Part shown: positions 1-6,213 of the stretch, in pieces
How the letters are laid out: the number at the start of each line of letters is the position of its first letter
Position numbering within the stretch: position 1 is the stretch's first letter
Made by a program: the position numbers and the translations under genes
The notes under the pieces: generated by a model
What the model was told of the DNA's origin: nothing
The model's database searches: none
The model's input: only the letters and a program-made list of their open reading frames with translations
Source of the DNA: JBFLVQ01 sp040758525
Lineage (GTDB): Bacteria > Acidobacteriota > Blastocatellia > Chloracidobacteriales > JADJPF01
Direction of reading: 5' to 3'
DNA: 9,810 bases
Assembly: GCA_040758525.1 (NCBI GenBank)
Contig: JBFLVQ010000350.1
Coordinates: 1 to 9,810, forward strand

Positions 1-237
1 CTTGATTTCTCTTATTGCAAAAGAGTTTGCCTTCTTTGAGAACCTTTTTACACTCTGTTATCCTTTGCCTTGGCAACCATTTCTATCTTGTTGCTTTGTC
101 GCTCAATTTCAGGGTTACACCCATTTGGTTATGCTCATGCGCAATGCACGGCAGGTGCGCGCACAGCCTTCACATTGGCTTCCTTGGAATTTTCATCAAC
201 ACAAAATTAAACAAATAGCCTAATCACCACTGATCAT
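1..237. other. gene-free flank downstream of IS66 tnpB
   Basis: No convincing gene is seen here. In a complete IS66 element the transposase gene (tnpC) would start on the minus strand just after tnpB. Here an ATG directly abuts the tnpB stop (237-235), but it opens a frame of only five codons before TAG. The other minus-strand frames are interrupted by several stops, although one contains short protein-like stretches such as EIERQSNKIEMVAKAKDN (about 120-60). A plus-strand frame covers most of the stretch from a TTG, but it has no ribosome-binding site and no recognisable domain. A 10-bp palindrome, GTGCGCGCAC, lies at 155-164. The stretch may be decayed IS sequence or plain intergenic DNA. 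Confidence 0.4.
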
Positions 238-600
238 TTATGGGACTGAAACAGTTAATTTGCGCCAATCTGGAGCAAACAAGGCCGTGTCAGGATTACC
301 TTGATATAAGAGGATTTGTAATTGTTGTGCTGCCAATCTGGTGAGAGGTTCACTACTCTTTTTCGGCCACCAGCACAATCGTCCTTGGCAGAAGCGACGT
401 AGCACCAAATAGTGCCCCACTCCATCGTAGGTCATGATCTTCAGTTGAGTGCCACGTCGATTTCTAAAAACAAAGACCCGGCCTGAATGAGGGTCTTGAC
501 CCCAACTACGGCATAGCGCGGAAAGTCGATCCAGACCCAGGCGAAAATCTATTGGTTCATAACATAGCAGTATCTGGAGTTGAGGCATGATTTGCAGCAT
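238..600 (-). CDS. tnpB: IS66-family accessory protein TnpB (ORF2)
   Basis: This 120-aa protein has the family's core signature: YEPIDFRLGLDRL near residues 14-26, then GQDPHSGRVFVFRNRRGTQ (about 34-52), then a K-I-x-x-Y-D-G segment and a W-P motif. These match the IS66 Orf2/TnpB family in order and spacing, and the length is normal (about 110-120 aa). TnpB is required for transposition of IS66 elements, but its biochemical role is poorly defined. The start codon lies one base after the tnpA stop, so translation is probably coupled. A second ATG four codons in (588) is an alternative start. The family call is secure; whether the element is still mobile is not known. Confidence 0.93.
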   Translation of the reverse strand: MLQIMPQLQILLCYEPIDFRLGLDRLSALCRSWGQDPHSGRVFVFRNRRGTQLKIMTYDGVGHYLVLRRFCQGRLCWWPKKSSEPLTRLAAQQLQILLYQGNPDTALFAPDWRKLTVSVP

Positions 601-601
601 C

Positions 602-1066
602 TCAGCCTCTCAAGAAGTTATTGCACAATTCTTGTATGCGCTGCCAATCAGTAGGCAGATTAAGTTGCAGCCGACTACCATCAACTCGCTCTATGATTAA
701 TCGACACCCTGCATTTTGATGGGGAAATGAGGCCGCAGTAATAATTGGGTCTGAGCTTTTATTCACGCCATTATTTACACCATTATTTATTGCTGTTAAC
801 TCACTGGCTTTTAATGAGAGACATTTTGATGATTTATTCTTTGATTTAGTGCGGTGCTCTTTATTGGCCAGTCCCGCTCTCATTTTCAAGTAGTCTGGTT
901 TGAGTGCTAATTCCCGCCATATTACATTTAATGGATAGTATGCCAGCAGCCCTACCGCTGTGGCCCACAATGTTTCTGGTATTCTCTCTTTTCCAGTTCG
1001 TCCTGCTCGAAATTTTTCAAATGCTCTCTTTACTTCTTCTAGCTCAACCTTCGGATTCGCACTCAT
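602..1066 (-). CDS. tnpA: IS66-family accessory protein TnpA (ORF1-like)
   Basis: This 154-aa protein lies directly upstream of tnpB, as expected for IS66 ORF1. The N-terminal half (about residues 1-70) is helical and basic with a possible DNA-binding segment (ERIPETLWATAVGLLAYYP). A low-complexity linker rich in K, S and N follows (about 70-108, including the repeat NNGVNNGVN). The C-terminal segment CRLIIERVDGSRLQLNLP is typical of IS66 TnpA-like proteins. The ATG at 1066 is preceded by AAGGAG (1074-1079 on the plus strand) at a spacing of 7, so the start is well supported. IS66 TnpA proteins are thought to bind DNA and to be needed for transposition. The N-terminal half is more divergent than the tail. 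Confidence 0.8.
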   Translation of the reverse strand: MSANPKVELEEVKRAFEKFRAGRTGKERIPETLWATAVGLLAYYPLNVIWRELALKPDYLKMRAGLANKEHRTKSKNKSSKCLSLKASELTAINNGVNNGVNKSSDPIITAASFPHQNAGCRLIIERVDGSRLQLNLPTDWQRIQELCNNFLRG

Positions 1067-1312
1067 ATGTTGTCTCCTTCTTTTTTGAAGACAACTTTAT
1101 CTTATCTCTATTTTCTCTTTTACCAATTTGCCGATGGGACACGTTTATTAAACCATTAATTACAAAACGCAACTTTCAACAATGGCTTTTGCGTCATTCT
1201 CTATCTCCTTGCAAATAAACCCACTTACAGACTTGTTGGTAATAGATAGGACTGAAGCCCGAAGAATGCGCCTGCCTTTCTGTTCAATAAACCTATCGTC
1301 AAGGATTCTTCT

Positions 1313-1798
1313 ATGCATACTCATTATGATTCTGACTCATCTGATACTCCGGCTGCCACAATGGATGCTGACTCAAACGCTACTGATGAGCAACAACAAG
1401 CTATGTTTGAACATGTCCTGCCTGCCGCCCCTACCGATGCGCAGCTCTGGGCTGATGTGCCTGTTGAGCATTTCAGCGATACCAAGATGTGGCTGCATAG
1501 AGAGATAATAAAGAGAGAGGTTGATGTTAGTGAAAGATCATATTATCGATGGATTGGTATATTGAAGGATCATGGGCTAACTAGACTGATACCATCTCAA
1601 GATGATCATAAGCTCTGTTCTATCGTCCTGATGTTGAGAGAGCACTGCAGAGTGCTGTGGAATCTGGTGCACTGCGTAGACAAGGGCATCCTAATAAACC
1701 TGTCGAGGATAAGCCTAAGCGTAGACCTGGACGTCCTTCTAAAGCTGAAATATTGGCTAGATTCTCTCAGCATCCTCAACAACCAGGCCAGCAAGTAG
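1313..1798 (+). CDS. HTH-like protein, 5' part of a frameshifted gene
   Basis: The ATG at 1313 has a good ribosome-binding site (AAGGA at 1301-1305, spacing 7). Residues 1-30 are acidic and rich in D, S and T. Residues about 56-100 (MWLHREIIKREVDVSERSYY and following) look like a helix-turn-helix ending in a wing, with HGLTRLIPSQDDHK before the break. From about codon 101 the frame turns into an improbable run of hydrophobic residues and stops at 1798. The natural continuation, ALFYRPDVERALQ, lies in the frame one base back and can be joined at 1612. I therefore read 1313-1612 as the true N-terminus of a protein of about 333 aa and the remainder as out-of-frame sequence. I do not recognise the family; a DNA-binding role is an inference from the fold pattern. 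Confidence 0.6.
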   Translation: MHTHYDSDSSDTPAATMDADSNATDEQQQAMFEHVLPAAPTDAQLWADVPVEHFSDTKMWLHREIIKREVDVSERSYYRWIGILKDHGLTRLIPSQDDHKLCSIVLMLREHCRVLWNLVHCVDKGILINLSRISLSVDLDVLLKLKYWLDSLSILNNQASK

Positions 1799-2313
1799 AC
1801 CAACAGTTAGGCCAAGCTGTAAAGAGACCTCCATTGCAGACTAGCAGCTCGGCCAGTTCGCCATATACCTCCACCAGCTCATCACTGCTAGCTGAGAGAT
1901 TGGGTAGATCTGCGACTAAACAATTGGATGTTTTGGCGATGTCAATCGATAAGCTGGACAGATCGCTACAAGCCAGTATGCAGGCCCTCGCTAATCAGAT
2001 TGGTGCTTTGCAAGATAGTTTGTTTAAGGTGTCTCGTCAGCAAGATGCAATGGATAGAGCAATGAACGCTTTCATTGTCAGAGCTGAATCTTTCTTTACA
2101 CAGTTCCCTGCCATTGCTACTCAAGCTGATTCTTTTGCTAAAGCTCTCGCAGTCATCTCGCAGTTTGCTCAAACTAATCAACTCAATAACCAGATCCTGA
2201 GCACTCTCAAGAAGCTTAATAATAAGATCGCTACCAGCGCACCTATTGGTAAAGCTGTGGTCAAAAGCAAAAACAAAAAAGCTAGGTTGAAAAATAAAGC
2301 TGCTAAAACATAG
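1612..2313 (+). CDS. AT-hook-like, coiled-coil protein, 3' part of the frameshifted gene
   Basis: This is the second part of the gene beginning at 1313. The frame is open from 1612, and its only nearby start is a GTG at 1657 with no ribosome-binding site, so it is unlikely to start on its own. After ALFYRPDVERALQ comes a basic motif, KPKRRPGRPSKAEIL, close to an AT-hook (core PGRP instead of RGRP). A linker rich in Q, S, T and P follows. Next is a long amphipathic helical segment (about 1890-2090, including LDVLAMSIDKLDRSLQ) likely to form a coiled coil, and the protein ends in a lysine-rich tail. The architecture suggests a nucleoid-associated or plasmid-type DNA-binding protein, but no family is recognised. 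The alkB-like gene follows after 52 bases and may be in the same operon. Confidence 0.6.
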   Translation, partial: ALFYRPDVERALQSAVESGALRRQGHPNKPVEDKPKRRPGRPSKAEILARFSQHPQQPGQQVDQQLGQAVKRPPLQTSSSASSPYTSTSSSLLAERLGRSATKQLDVLAMSIDKLDRSLQASMQALANQIGALQDSLFKVSRQQDAMDRAMNAFIVRAESFFTQFPAIATQADSFAKALAVISQFAQTNQLNNQILSTLKKLNNKIATSAPIGKAVVKSKNKKARLKNKAAKT

Positions 2314-2365
2314 CAATACGCCCATTTCTAATAGCTTCTCATAATAATTCTATAAGGAGTCGCTA

Positions 2366-3040
2366 GTGAGTGTTAATTACTTAACTCAGACTACAATTCG
2401 GCTGCCAATGCCTGATGCTGATGTTACCTACTATCCCCATTTCTTCACTGATGAGGAAAGCGATCTCTTCTTTCAAGAGTTGTTAGATACAGTTGACTGG
2501 CAACATGAAAAGATCAGGCTCTTTAATAAGGAGATATCGCAGCCTCGTCTTACCGCTTGGTATGGCGATATTGGTAAAGCTTATACCTACTCTGGCATTA
2601 CCATGCAGCCACAACTCTGGACACCGATCTTGCTAACAATCAAAAAGAAGATCGAATCCTTCACCAATATCAGCTTCAACAGTGTGCTCTTAAACCTTTA
2701 TCGAGATGGTAAAGATAGTGTGGCTTGGCATTCTGATGATGAGCCGGAATTACGCGCTAATCCAAATATTGCTTCTGTCAGTCTTAGCTCACAAAGAGTT
2801 TTCCAGTTCCGCCATAAACTCAACAAGGATCTAGCTAGGCGCTCTTTTCCTCTTGCCAAGGGCAGTTTGCTTATTATGCAAGGTACTACTCAACACTATT
2901 GGCAGCATCAGATTCCTAAAACTGCCAAAGTAGTCCAGCCTAGAATTAACCTAACTTTTAGAACCATCGATCCATCTCTTAAACAAAACCATCTTCATTG
3001 GTTTGCTGAATTGAATCATGATTGTCTATTGCTTGTTTAG
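2366..3040 (+). CDS. AlkB-like 2-oxoglutarate/Fe(II)-dependent dioxygenase
   Basis: This 224-aa protein belongs to the AlkB family, whose members oxidatively remove alkyl groups from bases in DNA or RNA using Fe(II), O2 and 2-oxoglutarate. The iron ligands are visible as H122-x-D124 (VAWHSDDE) and H181 (HYWQHQIPK). The 2-oxoglutarate-binding arginine region is QPRINLTFR (R193, R199). The segment YGDIGKAYTYSG (about 66-77) matches the nucleotide-recognition lid region. The sequence around HYWQHQIP and RINLTFR resembles the ALKBH2/ALKBH3 branch more than Escherichia coli AlkB. The start is GTG at 2366, supported by AAGGAG at 2354-2359 with spacing 6. All catalytic residues are present and the length is normal. 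Substrate preference cannot be read from sequence alone. Confidence 0.93.
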   Translation: MSVNYLTQTTIRLPMPDADVTYYPHFFTDEESDLFFQELLDTVDWQHEKIRLFNKEISQPRLTAWYGDIGKAYTYSGITMQPQLWTPILLTIKKKIESFTNISFNSVLLNLYRDGKDSVAWHSDDEPELRANPNIASVSLSSQRVFQFRHKLNKDLARRSFPLAKGSLLIMQGTTQHYWQHQIPKTAKVVQPRINLTFRTIDPSLKQNHLHWFAELNHDCLLLV

Positions 3041-3118
3041 CTAATCGAGCATCTTTCCATTCACCCAAGCCGAGCTAGTAAATTCGTTAACACTCTCATG
3101 GCTGTGGTTAAATTAATG

Positions 3119-3162
3119 TGATAAAATCTCGGCTAATGTTGCTAACTGACAATGTTTTATCA
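3119..3162. promoter_or_regulatory. inverted repeat, candidate AbiEi operator
   Basis: TGATAAAA (3119-3126) and TTTTATCA (3155-3162) form a perfect 8-bp inverted repeat spaced by 28 bases. It flanks the presumed -35 box and touches the -10 box of the abiE promoter. AbiEi antitoxins studied elsewhere bind inverted repeats in their own promoter and repress it, so this is a good candidate operator. No binding data exist for this sequence. Confidence 0.4.
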
Positions 3163-3168
3163 TATAAT
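3139..3168 (+). promoter_or_regulatory. promoter of the abiE operon
   Basis: TTGCTA (3139-3144) and a consensus TATAAT (3163-3168) are separated by 18 bases. The -10 box ends only 7 bases before the ATG at 3176, which places the expected transcription start at or right next to the first codon. There is no usable Shine-Dalgarno sequence, so the transcript may be leaderless. Confidence 0.55.
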
Positions 3169-3175
3169 ATGAAGT

Positions 3176-3775
3176 ATGAAATCTAAGGCTCAACAGCTAT
3201 TTAACCTAGTGAAAAAACAGGGGGTTATCCGTCCTAAAGATTTAGCACTAGAAGGTATTCCACAACAATATTTATGGTATTTCTATCGTCAGGGAAAGTT
3301 ACAGCGCGTCGGTCGTGGACTCTACCTACTTCCAACAAAAACAATAACTGAGCATCATAGTTTGGCAGAGGCTGCTAAACGTGTTCCTCGTGGAATTATC
3401 TGTCTACTATCAGCACTACGCTTTTATCAACTAACTACTCAATCACCTTTTGAAGTCTGGCTGGCAATTGATCGAAAAGCCCATAAGCCAATTAGTAATG
3501 ATCTACCATTACATATTGTTAGATTCTCAGGAGAAGTATTAAGCGCTGGAATAGCAGAGCATACCATTGAAGGTGTGCGCGTAAAGATTTACAAACCAGC
3601 AAAGACGGTGGCGGATTGTTTCAGATATCGTAATAAGATCGGCGTTGATATTGCAGTTGAGGCATTGCGCGATTGCCTAAAAAAACGCCTTGCGACAATT
3701 GATGAAATTTGGTATTACGCCAAAATTTGCCGCGTAGCTCGAATCATACAACCTTATCTGGAGGCCATTTTATGA
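3176..3775 (+). CDS. abiEi: AbiEi-family type IV antitoxin
   Basis: This 199-aa protein has the AbiEi layout: an N-terminal winged helix-turn-helix (about residues 1-55, with GVIRPKDLALEGIP and the wing GKLQRVGRGLYLLP) and a C-terminal domain containing the family motif PAKTVADCFRYRNKIG (141-156), followed by a helical end. AbiEi acts as a transcriptional autorepressor and neutralises the AbiEii toxin without forming a stable complex (type IV). Its stop codon overlaps the start of the next gene (ATGA, 3772-3775), as in typical abiE operons. The start at 3176 is the only plausible one, but it lacks a Shine-Dalgarno sequence and lies just after the -10 box. Family assignment is strong; activity is inferred. 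Confidence 0.9.
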   Translation: MKSKAQQLFNLVKKQGVIRPKDLALEGIPQQYLWYFYRQGKLQRVGRGLYLLPTKTITEHHSLAEAAKRVPRGIICLLSALRFYQLTTQSPFEVWLAIDRKAHKPISNDLPLHIVRFSGEVLSAGIAEHTIEGVRVKIYKPAKTVADCFRYRNKIGVDIAVEALRDCLKKRLATIDEIWYYAKICRVARIIQPYLEAIL

Positions 3776-4698
3776 ACTCGCCTCGCCAACCGCGTAATCT
3801 AGCAGCTTCAATCCGTCAGCGACTACTCAATATGTCGAAACAACGGCACGAAGATTTCCAACTTTTACTAACACGTTATGGCATCGAACGCACGATTTAT
3901 CGGCTAAGCTTGAGTAAATACTGTAAAGCGTTTATTCTCAAAGGTGCCACTCTCTTTACATTGTGGAGTGATAATCCACATCGAGCTACACGCGATCTCG
4001 ACCTGCTTGGACGCGGCCCTAGCGATATTGCACATTTAGAGCATATCTTTCGAGAGATTATTGCTACTAAAGTTGAGGAAGATGGCCTTGTCTTTTTATT
4101 AGAAAGTGTGAAGGGGGAACGCATCAAACAAGATCAAGAATATCAAGGTGTGCGTATCCATTTTCAAGCACGCTTAGAAGCAGCACAAATTCTTATCCAG
4201 GTTGATATTGGCTTTGGAGATACAATTACACCATCGCCAAAGGAAGTGGAGTATCCAACACTACTTGATTTTCCCAAACCCCAACTATTGGCCTACCCGC
4301 GCGAGACAGTTATCGCAGAAAAATTTCAAGCAATGGTCGCGCTCGGCATCGCTAATAGCCGAATGAAAGATTTCTATGACATATGGATATTGGCAAGCAA
4401 ATTTGATTTTCAAGGAGAAGTTCTTGCTCAGGCTATCAAAGCAACTTTTTCTAGGCGTCAAACTCCATTACCAACAGAATTACCTTTGGCATTGACACCT
4501 GATTTTTATCAGGAAAAAAGCAAGCAGACTCAATGGGAGGTTTTTATTCGCAGAAATGGCCTGCAAATGCAGGGGGGTTCCTTTACCGATGTTATTATTC
4601 TCTTACAAAACTTCCTCATGCCGCCAACCTATGAAGCAATCCAGAGCGGACATTTCAATATGATATGGCTGCCTTCCGGTCCTTGGCAAGCTGAGTAA
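3772..4698 (+). CDS. abiEii: AbiEii-family nucleotidyltransferase toxin
   Basis: This 308-aa protein is the toxin partner in an AbiE system. Members are DNA polymerase beta-like nucleotidyltransferases that halt growth; characterised relatives modify tRNA ends. Visible motifs are FILKGATLFTLW (54-65) followed by RATRDLDLLG (71-80) with the D75-x-D77 metal pair, a third acidic strand QVDIGFGD (D145), then the EK pair at 183-184 (AEKFQAM) and RMKDFYDIW (197-205). The first motif has KGAT instead of the common KGGT or GS form, a conservative change. The start is ATG at 3772, preceded by TGGAGG (3759-3764), and overlaps the antitoxin stop by 4 nt. An upstream in-frame codon at 3709 lies inside abiEi and is rejected. 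Length and motifs look intact. Confidence 0.9.
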   Translation: MNSPRQPRNLAASIRQRLLNMSKQRHEDFQLLLTRYGIERTIYRLSLSKYCKAFILKGATLFTLWSDNPHRATRDLDLLGRGPSDIAHLEHIFREIIATKVEEDGLVFLLESVKGERIKQDQEYQGVRIHFQARLEAAQILIQVDIGFGDTITPSPKEVEYPTLLDFPKPQLLAYPRETVIAEKFQAMVALGIANSRMKDFYDIWILASKFDFQGEVLAQAIKATFSRRQTPLPTELPLALTPDFYQEKSKQTQWEVFIRRNGLQMQGGSFTDVIILLQNFLMPPTYEAIQSGHFNMIWLPSGPWQAE

Positions 4699-5031
4699 TC
4701 TTGTTGCAGCAGTTTAGCAAACAATAGTGTTTCTATATGGGCTTTGTCTTAATCTGTGTCCCGGTTTATGCACACTCTCTCAACCGGGTGCTCGCTGCTA
4801 CTGTGAGTGTTCTCACTGAAATGATGATCAAGATCTTTGCCTTGCACGTACAGTTGGTTGCCAAGCAGACGGAAAGCGGTAATAGTTTCGATAGTAATAA
4901 TTCTAAGCATCTATAACTGTAACATTTATACTATCTTGCGGGTATTGTGGTTTTCTTATACAATGCGCTCCGCTTTACCGAAAGCCAGTTTTTCCCAAAA
5001 TGTGTGATACCCAAAACTAAGGAGGATATGT
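4699..5031. other. intergenic region between abiE and the DUF1842 gene
   Basis: No gene is seen in these 333 bases. CCCGGTT (4760-4766) and AACCGGG (4782-4788) could form a 7-bp stem with a 15-nt loop, and a smaller GTGAG/CTCAC hairpin lies at 4803-4816. Neither is followed by a run of T, so they are poor intrinsic terminators. The right end carries the likely promoter of the downstream gene. Confidence 0.5.
4936..4964 (+). promoter_or_regulatory. putative promoter of the DUF1842 gene
   Basis: TTGCGG (4936-4941) and TACAAT (4959-4964) are separated by 17 bases. The -10 box matches the consensus at 5 of 6 positions and the -35 box at 3 of 6. It lies 67 bases upstream of the start codon at 5032. 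Confidence 0.4.
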
Positions 5032-5472
5032 ATGGCAGATCAAAAGACCGGTCTTTTTGTTGTATCTTATGACATTGGTACTGACCTGATTGGTGCACCA
5101 CTATTCAAACTACATCTTAGTGTCTACACTCCTAACAAGACCGTAACAGGTACAGGCCGCATTACTCAAACTACCAACCCCCCTTTGGATATCGCTACCA
5201 GAGTACAAGGTGAATACACCTACATGACAGTAATGCCCAATAAATCACACATTCTTGTCACGGCTGTTGGCTATCCAATTATCAATTGGCCTGCACACGC
5301 TGGCATAGGTCCAGTTATTCCACCTAATGTTGAACTGCGAATGGTTTTAGAAGACAACTGGTCATCTGGGAGAGCTATGTATAGATACCTTGTTGATGGT
5401 AGCTGGCATGAAGTTACTGATGCTCCAGTGAAATCCGTTCCTATCGAACAATTTGTCGCTGCAGCAAAATAG
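5032..5472 (+). CDS. DUF1842-family protein
   Basis: This 146-aa protein resembles the DUF1842 family along almost its whole length. Recognisable blocks are GLFVVSYDIGTDLIGAP (7-23), VTGTGRITQTTNPPLDIAT (38-56), YTYMTVMPNKSHILVTAVGY (62-81), INWPAHAGIGPVIPPNVELR (84-103) and the end DGSWHEVTDAPVKSVP (122-137). The function of the family is unknown; in other genomes members are small, probably beta-rich proteins without enzymatic motifs. There is no signal peptide or membrane segment. The ATG at 5032 follows a strong AAGGAGG (5019-5025). It appears to be monocistronic, with its own promoter and a repeat-rich gap behind it. Assignment is by recalled resemblance, not a search. Confidence 0.85.
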   Translation: MADQKTGLFVVSYDIGTDLIGAPLFKLHLSVYTPNKTVTGTGRITQTTNPPLDIATRVQGEYTYMTVMPNKSHILVTAVGYPIINWPAHAGIGPVIPPNVELRMVLEDNWSSGRAMYRYLVDGSWHEVTDAPVKSVPIEQFVAAAK

Positions 5473-5486
5473 TATAGTGGACCTAA

Positions 5487-5553
5487 TTGACTGGGGTGAT
5501 TACTCAACACTGCTTGTTTAAATAATGCAACGTCAAAAAATGACCCCAGTCAA
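5487..5553. repeat. 15-bp inverted repeat bounding 67 bp
   Basis: TTGACTGGGGTGATT (5487-5501) and AATGACCCCAGTCAA (5539-5553) are inverted copies matching at 14 of 15 positions, including the outer 11. The pair begins 15 bases after the DUF1842 stop codon. It could be the ends of a very small mobile element or a long-looped RNA stem. A standard terminator is unlikely because the loop is 37 nt and no T-run follows. Confidence 0.6.
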
Positions 5554-5625
5554 GAAACTAGGAATAAAGGTTTGGCAACAATTCTTAGAACCCCCCACAA
5601 GTTTTACCTGATTTTTGCCCTACCA

Positions 5626-5664
5626 ACCCAATATTTTCAAAGTAGATCTTTGAAAATATTGGGT
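5626..5664. repeat. perfect 17-bp hairpin
   Basis: ACCCAATATTTTCAAAG (5626-5642) and CTTTGAAAATATTGGGT (5648-5664) are perfect inverted copies around the 5-base loop TAGAT. A further 9-bp pair, TGATTTTTG (5609-5617) and CAAAAATCA (5670-5678), is nested outside it. No T-run follows on either strand, so it is not a classic intrinsic terminator. Confidence 0.75.
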
Positions 5665-5729
5665 ATATTCAAAAATCACGTTTGAAATTACCAGGTGCTA
5701 GCCAAGCCAGTATTTTCAATTGAAACTAT

Positions 5730-5757
5730 TTGAACTTTTGAACTTTAGCTTTATAAT
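5730..5757 (+). promoter_or_regulatory. orphan sigma-70-like promoter
   Basis: TTGAAC (5730-5735) and a perfect TATAAT (5752-5757) are spaced by 16 bases; a second TTGAAC lies at 5738-5743. No plus-strand gene follows; the next gene is on the opposite strand. It could drive a non-coding RNA or an antisense transcript of the LuxR-type gene, or it may be a chance match in AT-rich DNA. Confidence 0.35.
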
Positions 5758-5925
5758 CCGGTTGTAATACTTAACGCGTAGCGCTGGTTTACTCGAATGG
5801 ATAGCGTGTAACAAGGGCGCATTCTGCTTGCGTAAGTTTGTGCCTCCTTCCAGTGCCGCGCTCACTCTTTGCTCACTTGGCTAGTCTTGCTAGACGCTCC
5901 ACATTATTCCTGCTTACAACACACC

Positions 5926-6213
5926 TTACTGATCAATTGCCGCTTCAGCCACCGTTCGCTTCATCTCATAACTGCGATGTTGCTCTATACTGGTTAATCC
6001 ATTAAGAATGGCATACTTAACTAGTCCAGCCAAGTCACTCATTTGCAACTTCAGGATAATGTGAGCACGATGTGATTCTACCGTGCGTCGTGACAACTGT
6101 AGAATATCTGCTGTTTCCTCATTGCTGTAGCCATCTGCCAGCAGTCTTAGCACTTCTTTCTCACGTTCTGTTAGTTTGTTTATTAAAAGACTATTACGCA
6201 AACCCTGTGACAT
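5926..6213 (-). CDS. stand-alone LuxR-type HTH transcriptional regulator
   Basis: This 95-aa protein consists almost entirely of a LuxR/GerE DNA-binding domain: LTEREKEVLRLLADGYSNEE (14-33) followed by TADILQLSRRTVESHRAHII (34-53), with the recognition helix around SRRTVESHRAHI, then the dimerisation helix LAGLVKYAIL (61-70). There is no receiver or ligand-binding domain, so it is not a complete response regulator; it could be constitutive or controlled by a partner protein. The start chosen is ATG at 6213, because GGGAGG (6221-6226) sits 7 bases upstream; an earlier in-frame GTG at 6228 overlaps that site. It is the last of four minus-strand genes sharing a leader motif. Confidence 0.9.
   Translation of the reverse strand: MSQGLRNSLLINKLTEREKEVLRLLADGYSNEETADILQLSRRTVESHRAHIILKLQMSDLAGLVKYAILNGLTSIEQHRSYEMKRTVAEAAIDQ

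Larger units (their letters stand above)
238..1066 (-). mobile_element. partial IS66-family insertion sequence (tnpA-tnpB, no tnpC seen)
   Basis: Two adjacent minus-strand genes with the order and spacing of the IS66 accessory genes mark an IS66-family element. IS66 elements normally carry tnpA, tnpB and a large DDE transposase gene tnpC between short terminal inverted repeats. Only the first two genes lie in the window, and the sequence after tnpB does not open a transposase frame. I could not identify terminal inverted repeats or a target duplication, so the limits given are simply those of the two genes. The element is either cut by the window edge, with an unusual gap before tnpC, or is a decayed remnant. 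Confidence 0.75.
5473..5925. other. 453-bp gene-free, repeat-rich region
   Basis: No protein gene is supported on either strand. The region holds a 15-bp inverted repeat (5487-5553), a perfect 17-bp hairpin (5626-5664), a 17-bp imperfect direct repeat (5623-5639 and 5702-5718), a 12-bp palindrome TTTCAATTGAAA (5714-5725) and a consensus-like promoter (5730-5757) with no gene after it. This density suggests small non-autonomous mobile DNA or a non-coding RNA locus. Confidence 0.6.

Noticed and set aside
2..223. Plus-strand frame of 73 aa near the window start
   Set aside because: It starts with TTG, has no ribosome-binding site, shows no domain and has a composition unlike a real protein.
904..1218. 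Plus-strand frame of 104 aa
   Set aside because: It overlaps the well-supported tnpA on the opposite strand, and its hydrophobic, leucine-rich text is typical of antisense translation.
1182..1508. Plus-strand frame of 108 aa
   Set aside because: It overlaps the supported start at 1313 in another frame, has no ribosome-binding site and no domain-like pattern.
1600..1660. Programmed -1 ribosomal frameshift in the 1313-2313 gene
   Set aside because: No slippery heptamer (X XXY YYZ) is present in the overlap; a simple one-base deletion explains the data better.
5626..5664. Intrinsic terminator
   Set aside because: The stem is strong, but no T-run follows on either strand.
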